Positions 12,218 to 26,300 of a stretch of DNA of 64,000 bases are shown piece by piece. The translations under genes and the position numbers were made by a program. The stretch comes from Symbiodinium natans. Lineage: Eukaryota; Sar; Dinophyceae; Suessiales; Symbiodiniaceae. Position 1 is the stretch's first letter; the number at the start of each line of letters is the position of its first letter. Location of the stretch: positions 1 through 64,000 of the forward strand of contig CAJNDS010000528.1 in assembly GCA_905221605.1 (NCBI GenBank), read 5' to 3'. The notes under the pieces are model-generated. The model made no database searches, was not told where the DNA came from, and worked only from the letters and a program-made list of their open reading frames with translations.

Positions 12218-12297
12218 TGTAAACGTCTTGCCAGTTTCAACAGAGGTGTCGCCATAGAGCTTGACCGTTCCAGTCCCACTCTGAAATTGACCCGTAC
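12218..12297 (-). CDS. Repeat-protein exon (GQFQSGTGTVKLYGDTSV)
   Basis: After a CTGCAG acceptor the frame reads GTGQFQSGTGTVKLYG, then DTSVETGKTFT, up to a possible GTGGTT donor. The exon is 80 nt and phase 1 at the acceptor. One of the best matches to the repeat consensus. Confidence 0.65.
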
Positions 12298-15200
12298 CTG
12301 CAGCAGCAGCATGCACTTGCAGGCACTGTGGGCTGCCTTGCGCTGTACCGACTCAGAGTCGTCAATCACTTGCGATGCCTGTGTTGGCCATTATGAAGTT
12401 TTTGGCAGCTGCGACGCCCACATCGCCATTGAGCGTGATCTGACCCCCGGCGGTGGCGAACCTCCCCGCTTGCATGTTGGTGCTGGTAGTCTAGCAGATA
12501 CTTGCTACAAAGCCTTGCCATTGAAACATATGGGAACTAGAGTCTATCTGCTTCTGCCCACCGCAATGCGAGCTCGAGACATTTAACACCCCGATAGTTC
12601 CGAGTGACCCTAACTCTGCTCGAAGAAGAGGCAGAGACGTGAACAGCGGGGGTTTAGGGCGTAGGATAAAAGCGGGTTGGTTGGGGACAGTATCATGGAT
12701 GCTGCAAGCTGTCTTGTCCAGGTCGCGTTTTTAAAGTCCCATCTTGGTCGTTGTTGAAGGTCACGTCGCCGTATACCTTGAAAGAATGACAAGCTAGGAG
12801 TTACCAGCAAGACTTTCTTCACACCTTCATCTCCCGCTCCCATAGCTCAATCACGGAGCTTCAGATGTTGTTGCAGCTTCATGAATGCAAACCTGATGGG
12901 AGCCACGAACCCGAACGCAGATAGATTGCGTACACGGCATCCAAGTGGATGCCGTGCACGACACCAGATCCGAACATACGCTCTCTCTCTCTCTCTCTCT
13001 TTCTCTCTCTTTTTCTTCTTATTCTTCTTCTTCTTCTTGTTCTTCTTCTTCTTCTTCTTCTTCTTCTTCTTCTTCTTCTTCTTCTTCTTCTTCTTCTTCT
13101 TCTTCTTCTTCTTCTTCTTCTTCTTCTTCTTCTTCTTCTTCTTCTTCTTCTTCTTCTTCTTCTTCTTCTTTCTTCTTCTTCTTCTTCTTCTTCTTCTTCT
13201 TCTTCTTCTTCTTCTTCTTCTTCTTCTTCTTCTTCTTCTTCTTCTTCTTCTTCTTCTTCTTCTTCTTCTTCTTCTTCTTCTTCTTCTTCTTCTTCTTCTT
13301 CTTCTTCTTCTTCTTCTTCTTCTTCTTCTTCTTCTTCTTCTTCTTCTTCTTCTTCTTCTTCTTCTTCTTCTTCTTCTTCTTCTTCTTCTTCTGCTGGGCT
13401 TCGGGACCCGAAGGCCCCCGCGCGCGGGCGCGCCCGAATCCGGTCTCAAGTGAAACTCTCGGACGTGTGAAGGTAGTTTCTTTCCCCTCTCTCTCTCTCT
13501 CTCGCTCTCGCTCTCGCTCTCGCTCTCGCTTTCGCTCGGGCTTCTCTCTTTCTTTCTGTCTTTCTTTTTGTTGTCTTTCTTTCTTTCTTGCTTTCCTTCC
13601 TTTTTTTGGGGCATGGGGCGAAAACCCCCGGGCGGATGCGCGCCCCGATCCTGCGTCCGGTCGGTTCTACCACTCACGTTCTTCTTATTATGCTTCTTCT
13701 TCTTCTCCTTCTCCTTCTCCTTCTCCTTCTCCTTCTCCTTCTCCTTCTCCTTCTCCTTCTCCTTCTCCTTCTCCTTCTCCTTCTCCTTCTCCTCCTCCTC
13801 CTCCTCCTCCTCCTCCTTCTGCTTCTCCTTCTGCGAGGCAAGGACCCCCCGTGCCGGAACGGGGCGCCCGAGTCACGTTCGGCGTCGGTGTGACATGTAA
13901 AAGTCGGGGAATCTCACGGAAACCACAACAAAATGAGGGGAGACTCCCCTTTGGTAAGTTAAAACAAAAGGCGTCTTAGTTTCCCCACTCGAGGTCGGGT
14001 GGAAAAAACGTGCACTCTCTATCTCATGTTTCACGGAGGCGCCCCTAGTTACTTCCAGCCCGCCTTTGGTTCGCCCTATATCAGGCTCCTTGTAAAATTT
14101 GCCTCCCCCAGAGCTCGCTGGATTTGGCGACTCGTGAGTGTTCTCTCTCTCTCTCTCTCTCTCCCTCTCTCTCGCTCTCTCTCCCGCTCTTCTTCCTCTC
14201 GTTGTCTTTCTCATCCGACCTCTCTTCCCACATTCTCTCTCTCCTTCCTTTTTATCTTTCTGAGTACTGTAGCTTTCATTCTCTCTGGCCATCCACAGTT
14301 TGTTGACCCCCTTTCGAGGCTCCCCCCTCCCCCCACTGCCCAGCATTCCCACCATTACCCACCCACCATTAAGGACCATTACCCCCCAATTTTCATCCCC
14401 GTGACAGTTGCACTTCGTTTGCTTCCAGGCCCGGAGCTTCGTAAGCATCCGAGAGGCCGTTTGCTTGATTTGTACTACAGCTACAAAAAACGAGCTTCCA
14501 GCACAAATTTGTACTATAAACAAACAACGAGTTCAAGCCCAGAGCTCCAAGAAAGAGGCCTTGTCGTACTGCAAAGAAACCGTTTCCTGATTCAGATCTT
14601 CGGAGGCCTCCGAGAGGCTTTCTCGAAAAGTTTGCATTACAAAGAACAAATTTCCAAGCGCAGATTTTTCGGGAGAGGTCCGAAAGGCGGAAGGAGCGAA
14701 TTTCCAGGCCCAGAGCTTCGAGAGGTGTTTTCGCACACTAAATTGTGTGACAAAGAACGAGTTTCCAGGAAGCGCCCGAGAGACGTTTCCGCGTACTACC
14801 GTACTACAATAACCGAGTTTCTACCCCCACACAGCTCCAGAAGGCCTCCGAGAAGTGTTTTCGCGTACTCAATTTTTGTGCTACAAGCCTCCGAGAGGCG
14901 TTTCTGCGTAAAGACAGCACCATGTCCCACCAATGCCTACATGATCCACCACTACCCCTTCTTCACCATTCCCCACCATACACGCCATCACCCACCATTA
15001 AGCACCATTACCCACCATTCTATTCATTCCACACCACCATTCCACATTTGAGAGAGCGCGCATAGCGGCGCGCGTTTGAAACGAATCGCTCAATCACTCA
15101 GCCACTCAGACGCTCAGACACTTAGACACTCACAAGGGTCTGCGTGACAGAGTGACGGGTCCCAAGACTTTGAGTGACTCAGTGACTGGGCCCAGCTCGA

Positions 15201-17281
15201 CAGTGGAAGTCTAAGTGTCTGAGCGACGCTCTGAGCGGCTGAGTGCCTGAACAACTGGGGCTTATCGACCGCTGGGCTGGGCGCGCTGTCTCAATCGACC
15301 CAACATACCCCAACCAAGCAATTGAGGAGGGCGGGCATTGCGGCCCGTATTTGAAACCAGTCGCTCAGTCACTCTTAAACCAGACCCATTACCAATCATT
15401 ACCCACCATTACCCACCACTACCCACCATTACCCACTATTGCCCGCTATTGCCTACCATTTCCACCGTTGCCCACCATTCTCACCTTTACAGCATTCTCA
15501 CCAGTAGCCTTACCCACTACCCACCATTGCCCACCATCACCCACCATTGCCCACCATTGCCCACCATTACTCGCTACTCACCATTTCCCACCATTTCCCA
15601 CACCCCTCCCTTACCCACCCTGGCCACCACCACACAACATTCCCCACCTTACCCACCACGCTCACCAACACCCACCATTCCCACCATTACCCGCCATTCC
15701 CACCATTACTTCACATGTATCCACCAATACTCACCAAGACCCACCATTGCCCAGCATTACCCTCTTTTTCATTACCCACCACTACCCACCATCACCCACC
15801 TCATATCTCCAGGAAGTCTCTGGGCTTGGGCACTCCAGGGACTCTGGGGTTGGGCACTCCAGAGAGTCTCTAGGAGTAGACCGGGCGAAGAGAAGAGTCG
15901 AGTTCAAAATCTAACAACCCCACACCGAAGGTGGGGAATGATGACAGTCACGCGGATGGCGCACACCAGGTGCCTCATCCTCGTGACTGCCGCTCTATTT
16001 TTAGCAACCGTGCAGTGGGCGTGCAAAAGTGGGGCCGCAAAGTGCTTTCTGCCACCTGCCCCGCTTGCCCCACTTGCTCTGGTCCTTGGGTGGAAAACGA
16101 CATTGCCCCACTTGCCCCACTTGCCCCTGTGTGGGCCGCTAAGCGATTTCTGCCACTTGCCCCGCTTGCCCCACTTGCCCCACTTGGGTCACTTGGGCCA
16201 CTTGCCATTTATAAGGGACGTGGGAAGTGGGGCAAGTGGGGCAAGTAGGGCAAGTGGGACAAGGTGCAAACTCCCCCCCCTCCCTAACCCCCGCATCTAT
16301 GGCTCCCCTTGCGGCCCAGACACGAGTCTGCCTCAAAGAGAGCTCGGATTGAGGCAGACTTGTGCTTGGGGCGAAGCGGCAAAAAACACATGGTGCAGCT
16401 CTGGCTGCAGCCACAATCTGCATCAAAGACAAGATTTAGGCAGACTTGGCTGGGCCATAAGGAGGGTTTGGGGATGCCACTTGCATTGCCCCACTTGCCC
16501 ACTTGCCCACTTGCCCCGCTTGCCCCCACTTGCCCCACTTGCCCCAGGGCAAATGGGGCAATGGCAATTAGTGGTGGCCGTGGGTGCCGCAATGCAACCG
16601 TGCGTCAAACATGCTTTCAAAATGTGGACTCCCGCAAGTACATCTCGGGCATTGTCAAACCGTGAACCAAAGTGAACACTTTCGAACGCTTTCGAAAGCT
16701 TTCCAACGCTTTCGAACACTTTGCGAACACAAAACGCACGCCCGCCAAAACCTCCCCAACCCCAGACCCCAACTCTTTCAACAGGAACCCCAACTGCTGC
16801 GCATTCGGCAAGAAAAGTTAAATGCAGGCTGGGTGTCTGTAAGGGAACTCGAAGCCCCGTTGACGGCGGCTGGCAGGAGCAGACCGCGTCACTTTGAGGG
16901 AATGATGGCTAGCCCAACTACGGGTTTTGAGCTGTGGTTCCCACATGACAGCTGCACATTTTTCGGTTTCCGCTAGCAGGGGTCACAGTTTCAGATACAG
17001 GATGGCACCCCCTGATGTTCAAGCAAGTGCTAAGCAAGCAGAACGGGCAGCCGAAAAGTTTACGCTCTGGGCTGTGACTGCTCAAAGTCCGGGGGGGGGG
17101 GGATGCACCGTCTATGAGCATGTTCTCATGAGGCATGGGGTTCCTGAAGAGTGCTGCAGGTCGACCCCAAGAACCGCAATTGCAAGCACTCCCCTTGACA
17201 CTCTGCAAGTCATGCTTGACAGCTTCCTGCCAAGAAGCGTTTGGAACAAGCAGACACGGGATCCGGTTTCCTTCCCTGACA

Positions 17282-17334
<53 letters not shown>

Positions 17335-20300
17335 TATGGGACCCCCCCCCCATCGCTTGCTTGGAGGAGATGCAAACCGGTGCCGCGGGGGGTCCTGCCT
17401 GTCGGCGGCTCCTTTTGCGACCCCCCCCTCCCCTTTTTTTGAGGCCTTTCCCAAAAACCCTCTTTCCTCCTTTCCTGTCCGTGGGCCGGCCCGGCTGCCG
17501 AGGCGGCGCGCGCAAGCGTTTACAATTACTTCTAAATTTACTCATGTTATGCCTCTGCTTTTACCCATACTCATGCTTGCCGCTTGCACCGCTCCAAAGA
17601 CGAGTTATCAAGAAAGAACACGGCAGTGCCATATCCTGCGATCCCTATATGCTTCAACTTCCAAGATCAAGAAATAAGATGTCACTAGTGTACTCGGGGA
17701 CTCGATGGCCGACCTTCATATTTTGCATAGCTTCTTCAGCATGGGTTTCGAGATCACGTTGGGTGTTCGGCTTAACCACAATGTGTTGCGAGCTTCCCCA
17801 GAATTGGCCGCCCTTTGGCCTTCGTGCCAACGTCCATAATGAACATCTACGCAACGCAGAAAAAACAAATATGTGTGTGTCTATATACATATGTATATAT
17901 GTATATATATCCGCCGACCCCAGCGGCAGCGGGGCGGCGTCAGTGAAGACCCATAGTGTTTCCTTCACTTCTTACTCCATCGTGTCCTCTTCACCCTTAC
18001 CGTCTCCCCTCAGCCTCAAGCCCGATCCCCCCCACTCCTCTTAATTTCCCCAATCCCACCCCCCCCCCCAACCCCCCACCCTCTACCCCCCCCCTACCCC
18101 CAACCCCCTACCCGCCCCCTGCCCTACTCTAATTTCTCCCAGCCACCCCCCCCAACCCCTTACCCCCTACCCCTTACCCCCTACCCCCTTACCCCCTACC
18201 CCACACCCCCCCAACCCCCCCCCCACCCGGCACACGTCGACGACGGCGAAGTTGAGTCGGAGGAGGGGCAGGGCTTTGGATCGGGGTTTCGGCTTGAAGG
18301 TACAGTGCATGAGAGTTTAGAGCTTAGGGTCAAAGTAACTATGGTTTTCAGCTGCCCTGTGTGGGGGTCGGCGGCACATTAAATCGGGCAACGCCCCTTT
18401 GTGTGCCGCCGACATCCGGCTCCAAATTCGGCTTCCGAAGGTCTTCATGTTTTAGTCCCCACCGAAATTTGGCTCCTTGGGGTCCCAAAAACGACCCGGA
18501 GAGCATCATTGACTCTATTTTTGACTTTTGCCGAAGACGCGTTGTTGGGGGGCATCGGCCACGTGAGCATCAGCAGGTTGGGTCTCGGGTTTCGGATGCG
18601 GCTGCGAGCTTGGAAAACGCAGAAAACGCTGGTTTTCGTGCTGCTACGGACATTTCCGTTTTGAGGCCGGCATATGCCCCATAAGCCACGCATGCCTGGA
18701 GGCCGGAGCCGCTAATGCTCATGATGCGCGGCAGGGCGGGGCCAGGCGTGCGCATCATCGAGGTTTCGTTTCTCCTTGGGGATCCGTCGCGGGAGCATCG
18801 GCAGCATCAGTGGCTCGCGAGGGGGGAGCGGGGTTTTGCTTTGGGAGCTGCCATGCCTCTGCTGCTGCTCCTGGGTACTCCTGGGGGCGTTGCCCGCCCC
18901 TGGGCGCAGCCCCTTAGAATATCTATTCCATGATATAATATAATTGAATAAATATACTATAATGTAATATTATGTTATATTGTATTATATTATATGATAT
19001 CATATAATATAATATAATGTAATATCATATAATATCACATCATATAATATAACATAATATAATATAATATAATACAATATAACATATACTAAACGCTACG
19101 TGGAATCATGCGGACCGCAAAACGAGTTCTCAAGTCCACTGAGACCGCGACTGGAACCTACGGTGGTGGCCCCGAACCTTGGAGCAACGTGCAGTCAATG
19201 AGTCAATGTGCAGTCCTCTTCCGAGCAATCCGCACTGAGCAAGGCACAGCTGAACGACGCCACCATTTCCAGCGCTACCCACGGAGAAAGGCTGGCTGTC
19301 TGCCTGGCCGCTGAAGAGACTGAGCATTGAAGCTAGGCCTTGGAATATTGAAAGTGTCTAGGTTTGGTTAAGCCTTGCAGCAGCAAAAAGAGCCAGGCGG
19401 GCAATCTGCACTGGGCCATTGAAGGTCACTTGGTCAGTGCCACCAGTAGAGAACGTGCTTCCTCCTGCCCTGGGCGGGATCTTGGCTCCAAGGGTTTAGA
19501 GCCGAAAGCGCTCAGCTCTGCATCTCCGAAACCCTTTCCAGACCAGAGACCAAAACCCCGAAACCTCGAAATCCCGCATCCACAAAGCCCCTGAGCCAAA
19601 CCCTGCAGCCCGTTTTCCCAGACTGCCTTCAACCGTAGCGGCCCTCACGCACTAAACCCGCCCACGGCACACTTGGGTGTTGCCATTGAAAGTAACAGAT
19701 CCGGTTCCCGTCTGGAAGCTGCCAGATCCGGTTGCCTCGAATGATGAGGGTTACGCCTACGGCTTCAAAGTTAAGATGAGTGAAGGGCTTGTGCGAAAGG
19801 GCCCAGAAAGGTTCGGTATGAACTCAGCAGATTCAGTCCAAAAAACACGACAACAAGCCCGACCCACCACATATACATTTTCGCAAGCAGCCGTCATGTG
19901 CAGGTTCTTGTTCGAGGCGACGGTCACGTCACCGTTCCTTACATGCACATGCCAATTCTGCATCGCGTGTGGGACGCAACCGGAGCCAGCCACCTTTGTG
20001 GCAGCAACCAACCGAAACTGAACCAATGCAGCACAGGCCTACAAGGGTTCGGGATGTTGAAACAAAGACCTATCCAGACCGAGCACACGTCGACACTGCG
20101 GAAAGGGCGTCTGCCTCTGAGCTCATGCTGTTTACAGCTGTTCCTGCACATTCCGACGACAATGCTTTCCAAATGAAGAAACATGCCCTTCTTGACACGT
20201 GCCATGTGATTTGTGAAGTGCCCGCCGCTCATTTCATGCTGTTCATTTCAGCAACGACCAGGTTTATAAGATTGGTCCCGGCTATTAAGGGCTCAAAGGG

Positions 20301-23300
20301 CTTGAGAGGGTCTAGGCCAAGGTCCCGCCATCATGGCCCTTGGATTTGGGCCTTTGCCTCTGCAAAGGGTCCCGAATCCCCAATATGCTGTGCAGGGTTT
20401 AGATGTGTTAGGGCCGTTTAGGGTTCACAGCTCCAGGTCTTTGAAGACAAGTGATGCTCCAACCCGGTTTCTTCCCTCGTAAAAATGGTGTGGGCCATGG
20501 CCCCCCGAAATTCACCCACGAAAGCCCCACTTTCTTGACGCAAGAACTCGAGTGCGACAAGCATTTCACCGAGTGGCAGGTTGATGGCTCCTGTTCCTGA
20601 AGTTATGGTCGTCGCGGTTGCGCCCACATCTGCCTCGTGCAAACTTGCTCTCTAGCCCAGCAAAGTGACGTGCCACCGCTGCTGACAGAAACCGCAGTTG
20701 TCCCAGTTAACCCAATTTCCAAGATGTTCCACATACCACAAAAGCTGTCAGCGGGGTCTCCCACCTGCACGATGTTTCCGTTGACCGTGCAAGAGGCAGC
20801 ACCTGGGCTGAATTGTTCAGGCAAGCCGTCAACAGGGCGGCAAACCCGCATGAACTTTGTAAATCTGCTGAAGTCCGTAAATGCGTATATGCTATTTCTG
20901 TCGCCTTTTGAGTGTTTTGCCCTTCGCTCCGATTCCATGGAGTGTTCTCACGGTTTGTGCGCTACCTTCACAAGACGCACAGGAGTCCGCAGGAGTCCGC
21001 AGGAGTCCGCAGGAGTCCGCAGGAGTCAAGAGGAGTTTGGGCCTTCAACGCAGAAGCGCAGAAGCAGAAGATGAAGAGATGACAGAGTGCGACACCCTGT
21101 ATTGTATGCATGCCTCCTAAAAAAGACAGTTTCGATTAGCTTGTCACATATACTCCACCTCAAAGGTACCACGCCGTCAAACTGCAAGAGGCTCTGTAGG
21201 CAACAGCCATATGAAGCAAAAGACCATCATGCACGCTGACCCAAACCTGAATCAAGCGCTTGCCTCGCAAACCGCTGATGCCCATGCACACTATTGCAAG
21301 GCATTTGGGCGGGCCAGTCTTGCTAACGCCACAACCACAGGTGTCCCGACATGCGGAATCTGATTGTGAGCTACCATACGAATCAGTATCGAGATGCCAG
21401 CACTATTGCCGATGATCACATCCCCGTAGAGGGTCGTGGTACCGCCTTCAGGAGTGCACTACGCCTGATGCAACAACATGCAGCATCTCTCTTTCATGTC
21501 AGGCCTGATCCAGCGGTACCCACTGTGAAAGCAGTCCTGGGTTTCAGCATCAGTATGCGGAGGGTAGAGGCGGGCGCGGTGGGAGCCGTCTGCTGAGCTG
21601 ACTGTCGCGTGCTACTAATGTGCCGCGCTGCTGCATGGCTATGGCTACATTCCTTCATGTTCCTTCTCAATTCTCCCCAGTGTCCTCTACTTTTGATTGA
21701 TGCGCCAAAACGACATAAATGACACAACAAGACCGAGTGTCGAGGCATCCACCGTGACGGCCCCCTTGAGGCTCACGGCACCAAGCCCAGAAGTAAAGGT
21801 GTTACTGCCGGTGACCTGAGGACAAGCCAAAGCTCCCAGTTGGATTCTAGACAAGACTCTGATAAGGACACGGAGAGTGTGTTTGTGGGCTCAACGGTTG
21901 ATCAACTCATGCGGGTCGACGGCCATATCGACCGTTGCCAAAATGGCCGCAAAATGCCGCATAGCACCGTATCATCGAACAAGTGCCCACTACAGATCGG
22001 GGCTCCTGCTTCCGGGCGGCACAGAACCAGCATACCCAACGAGTCGGAAACGGCCCGGGGCGAGTCTGAAAACAGCTCAGGAAGAAAGCTAGAAAAACCA
22101 AAGCGGCGAGTCGGAAAATTATCGAAGAATTTTCACGGGCACAGCTTGGCATCTAAAAGGGAATCGGATGCCCCAAAACCCCCATCTCCAAATGAGCCCT
22201 GCGCCCGCTAAGAACCCCACAAGCCCGAAAAAACCACAAACCCTAAAAACCTCAAAAACCCCAAAAACCACACAAAACGCTACAAACCCCACAAACCCGA
22301 AACCTTAAAGACCCAAAACGCCAAAAACGCTGAACCCTGAACCCATAACCCGCCTGTTGTCACATTCGGCCTGGTTTTTCTGACTCAGCTTGTTGTTGTT
22401 CCGACTCGGACCTCCATATTTCTGTTCTTTTGCTTTTTCCCGTTTCGCGTGTGGGACTCAGCGCGTTTGTTCTGGTACGGCCCGCACTCCCACTACGTCA
22501 CTACGTGTGATACCGAAACCCAATGGACGTGCTTGGACTTCAGACTGCTCTCGGAAGAGCCAGACGGGTGAACACATCTACTCACAGCAGCCTGGCCATG
22601 TGGCCTCACCGGGATCAAGGGCAGAAGGCGTGGCAAAGCTTGTCCATCGCCCCTCACCCCCTACGCCGGGTCCACCCGAGCGCAGCACTCCATGGCCACA
22701 GGCCGACGACATTGCCTGCCAACTGCCACACCACACTACACCGGTCCTCCAGAACGCAGCTTTCACAACAGGGGGGCTCTTCATCCGCCGGCACAAGATG
22801 GCCCGCGCTCGGTGCCCACGTGCAGCCACGTGAAGGGGTGCGGGCGGTAACCGAAACCATGCAGGGTCGTAACGGAAAATCCTAACGGGCAAACAAAGCG
22901 ATTGCAACAAAAGCAGCGCAGGCAAGTCACGAAAACCATGTTACAGTCTGGGGCTCATCTCCTGTTTCGGGCGCCTGTTACGGGACACCTGTTCTGTTCC
23001 GGGATTCTTTCCACGTTGAAGGCTTGTTGCCGTCAAGCCACAGTCGTAGCCCCATTGAGGTTCACAGCACCAGTGCCAGTAGTGAACTGACCGGCACCTG
23101 TAGCAGTCATCGTGAGGTGCCTTGGCGTCCAAGCTCACATGTGTCTGGCGTATCCAGACTTGCTATCGTTACCCCGTGTCACTTCAACACCAGGCAAGTG
23201 TCTTCCCTGTGGCAACGGTGACGTGGCCATTGAGGCTGATGGTATCTGAACCGGTGGCAAATGTCGAAGTTGCACCTCAAGAGGTCTCCGAGAGGATGGT

Positions 23301-26300
23301 CTTGCCAAGCCCACGCCCGTTCTGTACAAACTTCTGCACATTTGAAAATGGCGCTTCCCCAACTTTCAGAGGAGTCCTCATACAAGACTACACTATAGTT
23401 GGACATCCTTATACAGGATTGCGCTATATTTGGGGGTCTAGACGTGCCCCATTTTATCTGGAAGGTGGAACGCCGCGTGCGTATTTCTCGAAGCTAAAGA
23501 CATAGAGAACACGACCGCAGGATTCACACAATACCTTTTGTTGAGGTTGAAGGCATCCCAGGGTTCACGGAAAAATCTCCGTTTTGTTGAGGCTGGGGAC
23601 ACCCCAGGTTTTGCACGACACTTTTTGAGGTTGAGGCCACCCGAAGTTAAAAACCCTGGAGCCCCCAAGGCCCCAAGCAATGCAAGGCTTGATACCCAAG
23701 TCATTTGCTGTTTCGAAATTTAAGAAGTGAACAACAACTGGAGCCTCCGAAGAACACAAAACATCTAGAGTTCAAAACTGAAAGCTTTAACAAAACATAA
23801 CAAAACACTGGGGCCTACAGCTCTTCAAACGAATTAAGAGTTCAGAGTTTGAACTTTTCATACTTCTAGAACACAAGGTCCACAATGAATTCGCAGCTTC
23901 ACACTGTACAACTTGAAAGCCCTTGGCCCAAGGAACACGAAAACATTAAATCTAAAGATTCTCAAAATTTGCAGGCCCGTAACCTCTAAACAACCCCACA
24001 TTCTAAAGCCTGAGCCTCACAAACAAGTTAGATCCCTGGTGGCCCAAAGGCACACATACTCTAAAGCTTCAAACCATAACTGTAGGTTTCTGGAGCCCCG
24101 AAGGCAATTAACGCTTTGCAGATCACTTAATACGTGTTCTGAAACTTTCATCTCAGGTTCCAAGAACCCGTTTAGAGGCATCTGCCCAAGACAATTTATT
24201 GACGAGCTTGTCTCCCAAATAGTCCCCCGCGCAATCTTTCTTCGTAGTTCCCGGGGCACAAGGTCCCAGGCTTTTTGAAAATGTGCAAACTTATTGGCTT
24301 CCACATCGGTCCACGAAATTGCAAGGGAGAGGAAGCTTGTGATTCCCACCCAGCACCCCAGGCCCGACTCTAGATTAGCTCCACGAAGTTTTCCTGCGTC
24401 AGGTTTCGTTGTCAATGCCTCATCAACCGTACGGTCTACAAACCTACACTAAACAAATCCAAATCTCCTCACATCACTGCAAGCACCATGGGCAACGTGG
24501 CCTGGACATAACTCGCCCTTCACGTGCCTGTGACGTCGCTCTGCGCGAAGTTGCCGTTCACTGTCAGGGAGCGTCCGTTTCCAGTCCCTGGGAAACAGTT
24601 CCATACGTGATCATACTATATGCACAGTGGTCGAAACAGAGTGCTGAATTTGTGTTTCCTGCAAAGCCTCTCCGAGGCTACGTTCAGTGCTCGAGTGGAC
24701 AGACTGGTGGTGGGTCATGGCAGCTTCGCATATCGGTCCGGTGCACGAGAACCGTTCATGATCTCATCGTGATCTTTGCGCGTGCCTTCCTTATCTTCCG
24801 GTATCTTCCGGTCGCGGGCTGGACAAGCCGAAACGACCCGAAACCGATAAACCTGGTCCCCGGATCTCGCCCTGGGCTTCCCAGCCGGTGTCACCAATGA
24901 TCACGTTGCCGTAGATCGTGACAGCCCCGCCGGCTCCAGCCGATCCAACGGTCACCGATTGCCTTGGCTAAGGGGGGGTGGTTTGGGGTTTGAGCTTGGG
25001 GGGTTGTGGCGTTGGGTCCGGGTTCACATCGGACAGGTCTGTCACCGGGCACAGTGGCCTACGATACACTCTGCGCAAGCGTTGCACCAGATGTCTTTCC
25101 GAGCATCGAGTCCGCAATTTGCACCTGGCCATTGAGGTCAACGGTGCCAGAGCCAGTGGCAAAGGTTTTGGCCCCGTTGATGACAGTGTTGCCATAAAGC
25201 GTCACCCTGACGGCACTGAGGGCATTTGTCAAGCTGCGCTAGAAAGTGCTTGTGACTTGTGATTCCATCTATGGGGCGGTGCTTGATTCGGCCAACCCCT
25301 CACTTGTGACGATACAATCTTCTCACTTGTGACTGTTTGTTTTTCTCACTTGTGACTATAAAATCTTCTCACTTCTGACGTTTTTAAGCTCACTTACGAC
25401 TATAAATTCTAAAAAACGCGGCTCCCGCTCGAAAGTGGTCAAAAACTCACTTGCGGCTGTTTTTGTTGGGTGGCTCACTTGTGACTATTTTGTAGTCACA
25501 AGTGAGTCTTGATTTTGGGGAAATAGTTACAAGTGAGCGGGGGGTGCTGCTCAGCAACATGGGTAAAAAGGACCTGCTCCCCGACAAGACCGGGGTGTGC
25601 TGGGGTGGGGGGGGGGGGGGTTGATAATTGCGTGTTCCACCTGCTGCTCAACAACAGCGAGGTGTGGTGGGGTGTGGGGAGGGGGGGCTTGATAATAGCG
25701 TGTTCCACCTGCTCCCCAACAAACAACAGCGGGGTGTGGTGGGGTGGGGGGGGGATTGAGCGTGTTCCACGTGCTGCTCAACAACAGGCGGGTGGAAAGG
25801 TCGTGCTTCTCGACAACAGTGGGGTGTGGGGTGGGGGGGGGGGGGCTTGAAAATTGCATGTTCCACGTGCTGCTCAAACAACAGGGGTGGAAAGGACGTG
25901 CTTCTCTACGACAGCGGGGTGTGGTGGGTAGGGGGGGCTTGATGAGAGTGTTCCGCATCCTCCAGTTGGGGATTTCAAGGTGGCGGGCTAAAGATCATGC
26001 GGCATGGGTGCTTTGGGCACAGCGACTCTAAAAGATGAAGGGACTGCTCAGAAAACCTTCGAGAGTGCATGTCTGTCCTAGAGTCAGGCCACAAGCGGCT
26101 AGAATCAGGCATCACATATAAGTTAGCAAAGTCATACAACTATACCTAACGGCTGCATGGCTGCAAAACACTGCGAGACAAGTGATGGACGGTTGTCGGA
26201 CATTTCTGATCATTCACGTCATCGCAGCCGTCCTACCGTATGATTTGATCTAATGATATAGGGCCATATAGGGCTTCCTAGTCACTCTAAGCTCAGGCCA

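Noticed and set aside
12847-13979. Poly-Leu/Ser/Phe and poly-Arg/Lys ORFs
   Set aside because: Direct translations of (CTT)n and related microsatellites.
20978-21030. CRISPR-like array
   Set aside because: The decamers are contiguous without spacers, and the sequence is eukaryotic.
24017-24415. 132-codon minus ORF (contains KAWDLVPRELRRKIARGTIW)
   Set aside because: Protein-like in places, but isolated, with no family match and no splice partner. Left out of the features.
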